NCBI RefSeq assembly: GCF_006716645.1
Contig: NZ_VFPL01000001.1
Location: 620,001 to 684,000, forward strand
Origin: Arcticibacter tournemirensis
Lineage (GTDB): Bacteria; Bacteroidota; Bacteroidia; Sphingobacteriales; Sphingobacteriaceae
DNA: 64,000 nt
Direction of reading: 5' to 3'
How positions within the stretch are numbered: position 1 is the first letter of the stretch; each line of letters starts with the position of its first letter. A program made the position numbers and the translations under genes. Of the stretch, positions 35,561 to 44,430 are shown one piece after another. The notes under the pieces were generated by a model. That model made no database searches and was not told the origin of the DNA. It saw only the letters and a list, made by a program, of their open reading frames with translations.

Positions 35561-35592
35561 CAAATATAATGCATTTTTATAATTAATTGCAA
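35561..35592 (-). promoter_or_regulatory. Promoter of the tRNA-like RNA unit
   Basis: On the minus strand TTG (35592-35590) and TATATTTG (35568-35561, a perfect TAnnTTTG identical to the tRNA-Asp -7 box) are 21 bp apart. Transcription should start near 35554. An 8-bp hairpin (AATAATTC/GAATTATT) follows immediately. Confidence 0.65.
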
Positions 35593-35757
35593 GTTTTTTA
35601 ATAAATTATTTTATTTTTTATTCTTTTTTTATGATTTACAGTTTTATTTTATGGTATTTGTAGTGATTTATTGTATTTAAAATGCGTTTCGGTAGATTTT
35701 AATATAAAGAAAACTCAATTTTTTTTGCTTTTTGGCATTTTGTAATAAAAATAACGG

Positions 35758-36024
35758 CTATTTATTGTTTTTGTATCGATATTTCAGGATAATCATAGTC
35801 GAATTTGGTAAAATTGAAAATATATTAGTGGATATAATAGGGAAATCATCTTTCTTAAATCCATAATAAGACCACAAGGCGTTTCCAGTTAGCATGATAA
35901 TAAAAAGCAGGAACGACATATCCTGTGCCTTTTTTTTCTTTATTGTAGTTACAAGCTGAGGGACTAAGGCAGAAGATGTAAATATCCCAGCGACAAGGCC
36001 TATGATTTCGTTCGTGTCTTTCAT
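35758..36024 (-). CDS. SemiSWEET sugar transporter (PQ-loop)
   Basis: An 88-aa membrane protein with three helices and the PQ motif in SSALVPQLVTTIKKKKAQDMS. A single triple-helix bundle is the SemiSWEET unit; two copies form a sugar uniporter in the inner membrane. WSYYGFKKDD and the Asn in GNALW match the family substrate pocket. It stands alone between the tRNA-like RNA and osmC. Confidence 0.88.
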   Translation of the reverse strand: MKDTNEIIGLVAGIFTSSALVPQLVTTIKKKKAQDMSFLLFIIMLTGNALWSYYGFKKDDFPIISTNIFSILPNSTMIILKYRYKNNK

Positions 36025-36126
36025 AGTTTGATGATGTTGTGAGAAAACTAAACGGCAACGGCTTTGTTTTAATACTGTTTAATTTGGGGAAAACTCCTCT
36101 ATAGTGTAAAAATTAATTTATAAACT

Positions 36127-36537
36127 ATGATCAGAAACGCAACTGCCGTCTGGAACGGATCCGGCAAAGACGGTAACGGGCATTTAAGCACCCAGAGTAC
36201 GGTGCTTAGCAACACCCAGTATTCTTTTAACTCAAGGTTTGCTGAAGGAGTGGGGACAAACCCCGAAGAGCTTATAGCTGCCGCACATGCAGGTTGTTTT
36301 ACTATGAAACTGAGCTTCGTGCTGAATGAAAAAGGGTTTACAGCCGATCAGCTGAGTACAACATGTAAAATTACTTTCGAAAATGGTGCTGTCACCAAAT
36401 CCCATCTCATTGTGGAAGGAAAGGTTCCGGAGATTAGTGAAGAACAGTTTCAGGAAGCGGTAAAAGATGCCGAGGAAAATTGTCCGATCTCTAAGCTTCT
36501 AAATACTGAAATATCTTCAGAGGCAACACTTCTTTAA
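36127..36537 (+). CDS. OsmC-family peroxiredoxin
   Basis: A 136-aa thiol peroxidase. The two redox cysteines are visible in AAHAGCFTMKLSFVL (peroxidatic, about residue 59) and EENCPISKLL (resolving, about residue 121). It should reduce organic hydroperoxides in the cytoplasm. Length and motifs are standard for the OsmC branch. Single gene. Confidence 0.93.
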   Translation: MIRNATAVWNGSGKDGNGHLSTQSTVLSNTQYSFNSRFAEGVGTNPEELIAAAHAGCFTMKLSFVLNEKGFTADQLSTTCKITFENGAVTKSHLIVEGKVPEISEEQFQEAVKDAEENCPISKLLNTEISSEATLL

Positions 36538-36547
36538 CATTTTATAC

Positions 36548-36570
36548 AACAAGGCGGTCACCGCCTTGTT
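36548..36570 (+). terminator. Possible terminator after osmC-type gene
   Basis: AACAAGGCGG and CCGCCTTGTT form a perfect 10-bp stem with a 3-nt loop 10 bp after the stop codon, but no long T-run follows. Confidence 0.5.
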
Positions 36571-36727
36571 ACCTTGCCGTATCCTATTTACTCTGCAAGG
36601 CATGTTCTCCATATTTCTAAAGGAAAACATGATTGTAACTACCACATATAGCGTTCTACTTTTAACTTACCTGCAGTTTGACCAGTCGTAATTTTTTTTT
36701 ATTATGCCGACTACAAACTATTAAGAA

Positions 36728-37702
36728 ATGAAAGCTGCTATTTCTGCGTTGTGTTTGCTCTTTTCCGTAACGTACGCTGGTACGCAAATGACGCATGGAT
36801 TAACCGGAAAAAAGGATACAAGTTACAGTAACCAAAGTGCGTTTAAGTCTGCTGTAAAAAAATATCCTTATATAAAACTGGTAAGGGAGCAAACGCTGCC
36901 TGAAGTGAAAGAAAAAAGGGATATTATTTATTGCAGCAGGGAGGACAGAAACTTGTATCTTGATGCTTTCTACCCGGAGGCAAAAGGCAACAAACCTGTG
37001 CCCGCTATACTGATAATTCATGGCGGCGGCTGGCGCAGCGGAAGTCGTGCGCAACATATTCCCCTTGCCCAACGACTCGCCGCGCGGGGATATGTTTGTT
37101 TTACAGCAGAATATAGACTCTCTACCGAGGCCCTCTATCCCGCTGCTGTTAAAGACCTGAAAGCAGCCGTTTGCTGGATTCGTTCCCATGCACCGGAGTA
37201 CAATGCAGATGCTTTAAAGATAGCTGCACTTGGGTTTTCTGCAGGAGGAGAGCTTGGGGCATTTATTGGCACCACAAATAACAAGCGTCAGTTTGAATCC
37301 CTTTGTAGTCTCGGGGAATCAGATGCAGTTCAAGCGGTTATAGATATTGATGGAACGCTTTCATTCGTGCACCCGGAGTCGGGAGAGGGGGATGATACGC
37401 GTTCAACGTCGGCTGCAACTTACTGGTTTGGTTATTCAAAAAAAGACAAGCCCGACTTGTGGAAAGAAGCATCGCCCTTAACTCATGCAGGGAAAGACAC
37501 ACCACCTTTTTTATTTATTAACAGTTCTGTCGATAGGATGCATGCTGGACGAGACGATTTTAGAAGCATATTAGATCAGCACGGTATTTATTCTGAAGTT
37601 CACACCTTCCCTGATTCACCACATTCTTTCTGCCTTTTTGAGCCCTGGTTCGATCCAACAGTAGATTATATCTCAGCTTTCCTTGAAAAAGTGTTCAAGT
37701 AA
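36728..37702 (+). CDS. Exported alpha/beta hydrolase (esterase, BD-FAE type)
   Basis: A 324-aa esterase with a signal peptide (to about residue 20, MKAAISALCLLFSVTYAG). The oxyanion motif IHGGGWRSGS, nucleophile Ser in LGFSAGGELG, acid in NSSVDRMHAG and His in PDSPHSFCLF are in the order of carbohydrate esterases and xylan/feruloyl esterases. It may remove acetyl or similar groups from glycans in the periplasm. It stands 83 bp before a receptor gene but with its own start region. Confidence 0.85.
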   Translation: MKAAISALCLLFSVTYAGTQMTHGLTGKKDTSYSNQSAFKSAVKKYPYIKLVREQTLPEVKEKRDIIYCSREDRNLYLDAFYPEAKGNKPVPAILIIHGGGWRSGSRAQHIPLAQRLAARGYVCFTAEYRLSTEALYPAAVKDLKAAVCWIRSHAPEYNADALKIAALGFSAGGELGAFIGTTNNKRQFESLCSLGESDAVQAVIDIDGTLSFVHPESGEGDDTRSTSAATYWFGYSKKDKPDLWKEASPLTHAGKDTPPFLFINSSVDRMHAGRDDFRSILDQHGIYSEVHTFPDSPHSFCLFEPWFDPTVDYISAFLEKVFK

Positions 37703-37785
37703 TGTGAGAACATAATACTTAAAAAGTGTTAAAAATTTTATGGACTAAAGGATTAGTTCTATATTGGCCTCTCTAAATAAGCTCA

Positions 37786-40587
37786 ATGAGAGTAATAACT
37801 TTTATCCTAGGCCTTCTCTTCCTGATACATTTTGGAGGATTTGCGCAAAAACCTTATTCTGTGAAAGGTTCGGTCGTCGATTCTGTGTCGAGTATCAAGC
37901 TCTTCAACACAAGCATCAGTGTCTTATACGCAAAGGATTCTATTCTTTGCAAGTTTACACGTGCGGCAAACGATGGATCTTTCTCTATTACCGGTCTTCC
38001 AAAAGGGAAATTTACGCTGTTGGTTACTTATCCCGGATATGCTGACTATGTTGAAACTTTTAGCCTAGATTCTGTTAAAACTGAGATCAATTTCGGGAAT
38101 ATAAATATGTTCCTTAAATCCCTGCTTCTGCAGGATGTAATAGTTAAAGGAACAGTGGCGGCGATAAAAATAAAAGGCGACACCACTGAGTATAATGCTG
38201 GAAGTTTTAAAATAGAGCCTAATGCGAAAGTGGAGGACCTGCTTAAGCAGTTACCCGGGATACAGGTCGATCAAAACGGAAAAATCACCGCCCAGGGTCA
38301 AACCGTACAGAAGGTACTGGTAGATGGCGAAGAGTTTTTTGGCGACGATCCTACTCTTGTAACCAAGAATCTGAGGGCCGATATGGTTGATAAGGTTCAG
38401 TTATATGATAAAAAAAGCGATCAGGCTACTTTTACCGGAATTGATGATGGTGAAAAGACAAAGACAATTAACGTTAAGCTGAAAGAGGATAAGAAGAATG
38501 GCTACTTCGGGAAGATAGATGCGGGACTTGGAACCGACGACTTTTACCAGGAACAAGCAATGTTCAATGCCTTTAAAGCGAAGAAAAAGATTTCTGCATA
38601 TGGAACGATTGCTAATACAGGTAAGACCGGGCTGGGATGGCAGGATAACAGCAAATATGGCTCCTCTTCAAATATGGAATTTACAGACGACGGAGGGATT
38701 ATGATTTATGGCGGGGGAGGTGATGATCTTGATTCATTTGACGGACAGTATAACGGGCAAGGCATTCCGACAGCTAAAAATGGAGGCGTGCATTACGACG
38801 TTAAATGGAATAACGATAACCAGTCGCTTAATACCAACTATAAGATCGGATCATTGGGAGTAGAAGGATCAAGAACTGATTTGTCCCAGAACAATCTGTC
38901 AGAAGATGTTATCCGCAGCACTTCGGATCAGACATTCGATAACTTTATGTCGAGACAGAAACTCGATGGAATTTACCAGATTAAGTTTGATACCACCTCG
39001 ACGCTGAAGATATCTTTGGATGGTTCAGTGAGAAATAGTGAAACCAGGAACGCCTATCTTTCTGAAAGCAGGAGAGGAAATGACACTTTGATGAATGTGA
39101 GTGACAGAAAGGTAACAAACGATGAGGATGGAAAGGCTTTTAATGCAAGTGCATTTTGGACTAAAAAGTTAAAGAAGAAAGGCCGCACTTTGTCTTTAAA
39201 CGTAAACGGATCGGTCAATCAGAACGATGCAAAAGGCTTTCTAAAATCAGGCATTGAATATTATGGACAGACGGGAGTTCTCGACAGTGTACGGCAGATC
39301 GACCAGTATAAGACGAATAAAACCAATAATTCGGCGTTGCGGAGTAATCTTACGTATTCTGAACCTATAACTAAAGACTTTTCTGTTATTTTTAATTATG
39401 GTTTTTCCATTAATAACAGCAGCGCCGACAGGAAGTCTTTTAATCTATCGGAATCTGGTTATGACCTGCTCGACCGTTCACTGAGTAACGACTATTCTCT
39501 TGACCAGCTCTCTAATCAGGTCGGCGCCATTTTCAGTTACAGGAAGAATAATAAGACGACCGTGAACTTTGGGACACGAGCTTCGGCTGTCAGGTTTCAG
39601 CAGGTCGACGAATATACCGGCACCAGGTATAAACGCAATTTTGCGAACTGGAATCCCGAGGCAAGCTATCACTATAAGTTTACGCAACAGAGGTCAATCA
39701 GGATTTCGTATAACGGGAACACCTCCCAGCCGGGGTTATCGCAAATTCAACCCATACGGGTAAATACCGATCCTTTGAATATAACCCTCGGGAATCCTGA
39801 TCTTAATCCCTCGTTTACCAACCGCTTCAATGCAAGCTATAGTTCATATAAGATATTAAGTGAGCAGTCCGTCTGGATAAATGGATCCTATAATTTTACA
39901 GTCGATCCTATAGTTAGCAGTGTAGCAGTCGACCCCAGTGGGGTCAAAACCTATCAGTCTATTAATCTGAGCGGCAAGAAACCTTCCAGCTTTTACTTTA
40001 GTACCTATCTTGATAAGAAAATTAAGAAGGTAGATATGAATGTCGGTGTGAATGTCAGCGCCAATGGAAATACTTATTTCAGCCTGGTAGATAACATTCT
40101 GAATAAAACGCGCTCATTTAATTACTCAGGAGGTCTAAGAATATCGAAGTATAAGCAGAAGAAGTACGATTTTTATACCAATTTCGGTCCGAATTACAAT
40201 ACCAGCGAGTCGTCGCTTCAAAAGGATCTGAATAATAACGGAGCCGGGTTTAACGGTGATGCGTCTTTTAATGTATATCTGCCGGGAAAATTTCGTATCG
40301 GTTCAGACTGTAATTACGAGTATCGTGCAAAGACGAAGTCTTTTGACGAAAATTTCGAGCGTTTTATCTGGAACGCTTCTTTAAGTAAAACCTTTCTTAA
40401 GCAGGATGCTTTAAAACTGTCGGTCACCGGATATGATTTGTTGGATCAGAACAAAGGATTTAACAGGAGCGCTGGCGGTAACTACATTTCGCAAACCAGC
40501 TATACGAATATAAGACGATATTTTATGTTCTCTCTGGTATGGGACTTTAATAAAATGGGCGGCGGAGTCGCTCAGCAAGCCAAATAA
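37786..40587 (+). CDS. TonB-receptor-like outer-membrane beta-barrel protein
   Basis: A 933-aa outer-membrane protein with a signal peptide (FLIHFGGFAQ), an N-terminal carboxypeptidase-regulatory-like domain (about 22-105), a plug-like region (KVEDLLKQLPGIQVDQNGKI, VDGEEFFGDDPTLVTKNL) and a C-terminal barrel of the OMP_b-brl type. Such barrels resemble TonB-dependent receptors but are usually paired with a GLPGLI protein, which here starts 2 bp after the stop. Ligand unknown. Confidence 0.9.
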   Translation: MRVITFILGLLFLIHFGGFAQKPYSVKGSVVDSVSSIKLFNTSISVLYAKDSILCKFTRAANDGSFSITGLPKGKFTLLVTYPGYADYVETFSLDSVKTEINFGNINMFLKSLLLQDVIVKGTVAAIKIKGDTTEYNAGSFKIEPNAKVEDLLKQLPGIQVDQNGKITAQGQTVQKVLVDGEEFFGDDPTLVTKNLRADMVDKVQLYDKKSDQATFTGIDDGEKTKTINVKLKEDKKNGYFGKIDAGLGTDDFYQEQAMFNAFKAKKKISAYGTIANTGKTGLGWQDNSKYGSSSNMEFTDDGGIMIYGGGGDDLDSFDGQYNGQGIPTAKNGGVHYDVKWNNDNQSLNTNYKIGSLGVEGSRTDLSQNNLSEDVIRSTSDQTFDNFMSRQKLDGIYQIKFDTTSTLKISLDGSVRNSETRNAYLSESRRGNDTLMNVSDRKVTNDEDGKAFNASAFWTKKLKKKGRTLSLNVNGSVNQNDAKGFLKSGIEYYGQTGVLDSVRQIDQYKTNKTNNSALRSNLTYSEPITKDFSVIFNYGFSINNSSADRKSFNLSESGYDLLDRSLSNDYSLDQLSNQVGAIFSYRKNNKTTVNFGTRASAVRFQQVDEYTGTRYKRNFANWNPEASYHYKFTQQRSIRISYNGNTSQPGLSQIQPIRVNTDPLNITLGNPDLNPSFTNRFNASYSSYKILSEQSVWINGSYNFTVDPIVSSVAVDPSGVKTYQSINLSGKKPSSFYFSTYLDKKIKKVDMNVGVNVSANGNTYFSLVDNILNKTRSFNYSGGLRISKYKQKKYDFYTNFGPNYNTSESSLQKDLNNNGAGFNGDASFNVYLPGKFRIGSDCNYEYRAKTKSFDENFERFIWNASLSKTFLKQDALKLSVTGYDLLDQNKGFNRSAGGNYISQTSYTNIRRYFMFSLVWDFNKMGGGVAQQAK

Positions 40588-40589
40588 CG

Positions 40590-41360
40590 ATGAAACGAAT
40601 TGTAATAATAGTCGCAGCCATATTTGTGAGCACATCGGTATGTGCTCAGTATGCAAGGTTTGTCACCGAGGGGACAATCGAGTTCGAAAAATCGGTAAAT
40701 ATGTATGCTTTGATCCGGAAGAATATCAATAAGGATAACGAAAGCTTTCTGCAGCCGGCATTTGAGCAGTACCGGAAGTCGCAGCCGCAGTTCAAAAAGC
40801 TTAAGAGTAACCTAACCTTTTCGAAAGACAGAACACTTTTCAGGCCTTTAGAAGAAACGGAAACCAACGCCGGTTTCTTTGGAGCCAGTCCCATGGTAAG
40901 CCAGAATAACATCATCTATACGAATCTCACAACAGCATCCAGCATTGCACAGAAGAAGGTGTTTGAAGAAACATTCCTCGTTAAGGACAGCATTCGCAAG
41001 ATTAACTGGAAAATTACAACCGAGATGCGCGATATTGCAGGATATCAATGCAGGAGGGCTAACGCGATAGTGCTCGATTCTATTTATGTGGTTGCTTTTT
41101 ATGCCGAGAAAATACCGGTATCAGGAGGCCCCGAGTCGTTTACAGGGCTTCCGGGAATGATCTTAGGGCTCGCGCTACCTCACGAGAATATCACCTGGTT
41201 TGCGACTAAAGTCACTGATCAGTCGGTGCCTGCGAATGCTCTTACTCCTCCGGCAAAAGGGAAGCAAATGAATAATAAGCAACTTCACGAGACGATTCTG
41301 TCGGCCTTGAAAGACTGGGGAGAGTACGCGCAGGCAGCGTTGAAAGCTTTTTTATTATAA
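40590..41360 (+). CDS. GLPGLI family protein
   Basis: A 256-aa exported protein (signal peptide to about residue 20, FVSTSVCAQ). The family signature appears as FTGLPGMILGLALPHENITWFATKV, after WKITTEMRDIAGYQCRRANA. GLPGLI proteins are Bacteroidota-specific, usually encoded right after an outer-membrane barrel gene as here, and are of unknown biochemical role. Confidence 0.92.
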   Translation: MKRIVIIVAAIFVSTSVCAQYARFVTEGTIEFEKSVNMYALIRKNINKDNESFLQPAFEQYRKSQPQFKKLKSNLTFSKDRTLFRPLEETETNAGFFGASPMVSQNNIIYTNLTTASSIAQKKVFEETFLVKDSIRKINWKITTEMRDIAGYQCRRANAIVLDSIYVVAFYAEKIPVSGGPESFTGLPGMILGLALPHENITWFATKVTDQSVPANALTPPAKGKQMNNKQLHETILSALKDWGEYAQAALKAFLL

Positions 41361-41382
41361 CGCAAAAAGAATCCGTCAGATA

Positions 41383-42813
41383 TTACTTAAGGGTTTTCCA
41401 TTCATCGGCATTTTTAATGCCGAGTTCAGTTGGATTAAACTCAGGGTCTCTCCCGGCTTTTAGCTGTCGGCTATAATCTTTCAACGCAAGCAAAGCAGGT
41501 TTCCTAAGAAGGATGATGGCAATAACGTTCAGCCAGGCCATGATACCGACTCCAATGTCTCCAACTGCCCATGCGAGTTCAGCAGTCCTGATAGAACCAT
41601 AAAAAACGGTTACAAGAATTAAAATCCTTAACAACCATAACATCCACCTTCTGCTATGGTACTTGTTGAGGTAACTCAAATTGGTTTCGGCGATATAGTA
41701 ATAGGCCATAATCGTAGTAAAAGCAAAGAAAAACAGAGATACAGCAACGAAACCCGCTCCGATAGAAGGAAAGTAGGTAGATATTGCCTGCTGAGTATAT
41801 TCAGGGCCGATAGCAACCCCGGGCAAGTTTTCGACTATAAAACCACCAGCCGGATTAACAACATTATATTTTCCGGTAAACAAAATCATGAAAGCCGTTG
41901 CAGTGCAAACAAATAACGTATCGACATACACAGAAAAGGCCTGAACAAGGCCTTGTTTAACCGGATGGCTGTTTTCAGCAGCCGCGGCCGCGTGTGGAGC
42001 GGTTCCCTGTCCCGCTTCATTCGAATAAATGCCCCGCTTTACTCCCCATGCCACTGCCATTCCGAAAATTCCTGCAAACGCAGGTTCCAGGTCGAAGGCC
42101 GACCTGAAGATCAGGCCGAACATGGCGGGTACTTCGGGGAGATTCATGCAGATGATAACTACGGCCATCAGAATATAAGCTGCGGCCATAAAAGGTACCA
42201 CTATTTCGGCAACACGGGCTATACGCTTCACTCCACCGAAGATTATCAATCCCAGTAAAAGAGTTACAGCGCCTCCGGTAACAGTGGGGGGGACGTCAAA
42301 GGCATTTTTTATACTTGAGGCGATACTGTTGCTTTGCACGCCAGGTAATAAGAGAGCTGAACTTATTATTGTGGCTACGGCAAAAACTACAGCATACCAT
42401 TTTACTCCCAATCCCTTTTCAATATAATAAGAAGGCCCTCCCCGGTAGTGGCCATCCTTAACCTGTTTATAGATCTGGCCTAACGTTGCTTCGATAAAAG
42501 CGGATGCACTCCCTAAAAAGGCAATCATCCACATCCAGAAGATTGCTCCGGGCCCACCCATTGCAATCGCAGTTGCTACACCAGCGATATTTCCTGTTCC
42601 TACGCGTCCAGCAATGGCCATAGTAAATGCCTGAAACGTGCTGACTCCTTTTTCAGAAGATTCTCCTTTCCAAAGTAATCCTACCATTTCTTTCAGGTAA
42701 CGCACCTGTAAAAAACGGGTAATAAATGAGAAATACACTCCTGCTCCGAGACAAAGAATAATTAGGGCTTGGCTCCAAACGATATCGTTAATTGAATTGA
42801 TGATTTTGTCCAT
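41383..42813 (-). CDS. Alanine/glycine:cation symporter (AGCS family)
   Basis: A 476-aa inner-membrane symporter with about eleven helices. GRVGTGNIAGVATAIAMGGPGAIFWMW, the motif of the family's substrate/sodium site, and AWGVKRGIYSNEAGQGTAPHAAAAAENSHPVKQG are typical of AgcS/DagA transporters that import alanine or glycine with sodium. It stands alone and is convergent with the GLPGLI gene. Confidence 0.93.
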   Translation of the reverse strand: MDKIINSINDIVWSQALIILCLGAGVYFSFITRFLQVRYLKEMVGLLWKGESSEKGVSTFQAFTMAIAGRVGTGNIAGVATAIAMGGPGAIFWMWMIAFLGSASAFIEATLGQIYKQVKDGHYRGGPSYYIEKGLGVKWYAVVFAVATIISSALLLPGVQSNSIASSIKNAFDVPPTVTGGAVTLLLGLIIFGGVKRIARVAEIVVPFMAAAYILMAVVIICMNLPEVPAMFGLIFRSAFDLEPAFAGIFGMAVAWGVKRGIYSNEAGQGTAPHAAAAAENSHPVKQGLVQAFSVYVDTLFVCTATAFMILFTGKYNVVNPAGGFIVENLPGVAIGPEYTQQAISTYFPSIGAGFVAVSLFFFAFTTIMAYYYIAETNLSYLNKYHSRRWMLWLLRILILVTVFYGSIRTAELAWAVGDIGVGIMAWLNVIAIILLRKPALLALKDYSRQLKAGRDPEFNPTELGIKNADEWKTLK

Positions 42814-43359
42814 GTATTGATTTCTGGTATCTGTATTGTAAGTAATAATGTTTTTTTTAACCTCCCCAAGGTTGTGTATGGATGACCGATCCTTAAAGAA
42901 AAGTAATTTTAACGAGAAAGTGGGGGTTGTGATAAAGAAAAAGCCATTTTCGATGAAAAAACAGTCCGTTTTTCTAAAAGGCAGGCGAGATGCTGGTGGT
43001 TTTCTGCTTTAAATCAATTCATTATTAATAGAAGGGTTTATTTTAATTATATAGCCATTAGCAAGTATGTTGTTTAATTAATGTTAATCTGTTTTAGTGA
43101 TTTTCGCTCTGGTAGCCGGCTCCAGTTATACACGCTGACCGGATGTCGAGCGTCGCGGTTAAAAACCATTCTCCGTCTAGGATGTTATAGTTAAATCAGT
43201 TATTTATTAAGAAAATTATATCCATAATGCTTAAAAAGGCAATACGCATCTGTCTTCTTAAACAATAGAAAAGGGATATGATTTTGACTTTAGCCGGCAG
43301 TCTTAGTTTGCTGGTAATTTTTTTCGTGTTGTACTTTAAGTTTATGTTTCAGATTAAAT
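42814..43359. other. Non-coding stretch of about 545 bp
   Basis: Between the divergent AGCS symporter gene and the broken kaiC-like gene I see no credible frame, no RNA gene and no clear promoter. It may include worn-down sequence, given the damaged gene next to it. Confidence 0.4.
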
Positions 43360-44324
43360 ATGAGTAAGAGTAAAGCTCAAGAAAATGAACAAACGGAATC
43401 TGTGAAACCATCACTGCCGAAGACTTTAACAGGCATTTCGGGACTGGACCAGATAACTTATGGAGGAATTCCTACTGGCCGGACCACGTTAATTTGTGGC
43501 GACGCCGGTAGCGGAAAAACCCTGATGTCGCTTGAATTTATGATCAGGGGATCAATGGAGTATAACGAGCCGGGAGTTTTCATGGCCTTTGAGGAAAAAG
43601 CGAAGACCTGTCAACCAATGTTGCTTCTCTTGGATTTGACTTGAATAAGCTGCAGGCAGAAAAAAAAATTAAGATCAGTCATGTGCATATAGACCGAAGT
43701 GAAATTGAGGAAACCGGGGAGTATGATCTTGAAGGACTTTTTATACGCCTTGAACATGATATCAATTCTATAGGGGCAAAACGGGTAGTTTTGGATACTA
43801 TTGAAAATCTGTTTGCAGGATTAAGCAATGAGGGCATACTACGTGCCGAATTAAGACGATTGTTTAACTGGCTAAAAGATAAAGGCGTTACATCTATTAT
43901 TACAGGAGAAAGAGGAGATGGTAAGTTAACCAGGCAGGGCCTTGAGGAATATGTTTCAGACTGTGTTATGATAGCCGGAAATGCTGAACGGCTGGAACAG
44001 GTATTTATGAATCTGGTAAGCAACGCGGTAAAGTACTCGCAGGATAACTATAAAATCATTATTAAAGCTTTTTTAAAAGACAGCATGGCCGAGGTGCGGA
44101 TTACTGATTTTGGCATCGGGCTTTCTGATGATCAGAAGGAGTTGATTTTCGAACGGTTTTATCGGGTAGAAGATAAAAAGTTTTTAGCCTCAGGGCTTGG
44201 TATGGGTCTTTATATATGTTCTGAAATTATTGCTGCCCATAATGGTGTTCTTGGGGTGGAAAGCGAACTGGGCAAAGGGTCTACTTTTTATTTCAGGATT
44301 CCTGTTTCGGCGGCACCAGTATAA
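43360..44324 (+). pseudogene. Frameshifted KaiC-like ATPase fused to a histidine-kinase ATPase domain
   Basis: The first frame (43360-43644) encodes the start of a KaiC/RadA-like ATPase with Walker A GDAGSGKT and stops early. At 43601/43602 one base appears lost; restoring it gives EEKAEDLSTNVASLGFDLNKL, as in normal KaiC proteins, and leads into the second frame (to 44324), which continues with Walker B RVVLDTIENLF and GLEEYVSDCVMI. There, near 43974, KaiC text stops and becomes the HATPase part of a sensor kinase (NAERLEQVFMNLVSNAVKYS, ITDFGIGLS, GLGMGLYI). So the second KaiC domain and the kinase's sensory and HisKA parts are missing. This is a deletion chimera with a frameshift, presumably dead. 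Confidence 0.85.
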
Positions 44325-44430
44325 TGAAAGGTATTTCCCGTTCGTCACATTTTAAGGCATATCCGTCACATTCATTGGTTTCTCATATTTAGCGGGATTA
44401 TCATTGCTCTGTATTCAAAAAACAGAGATA

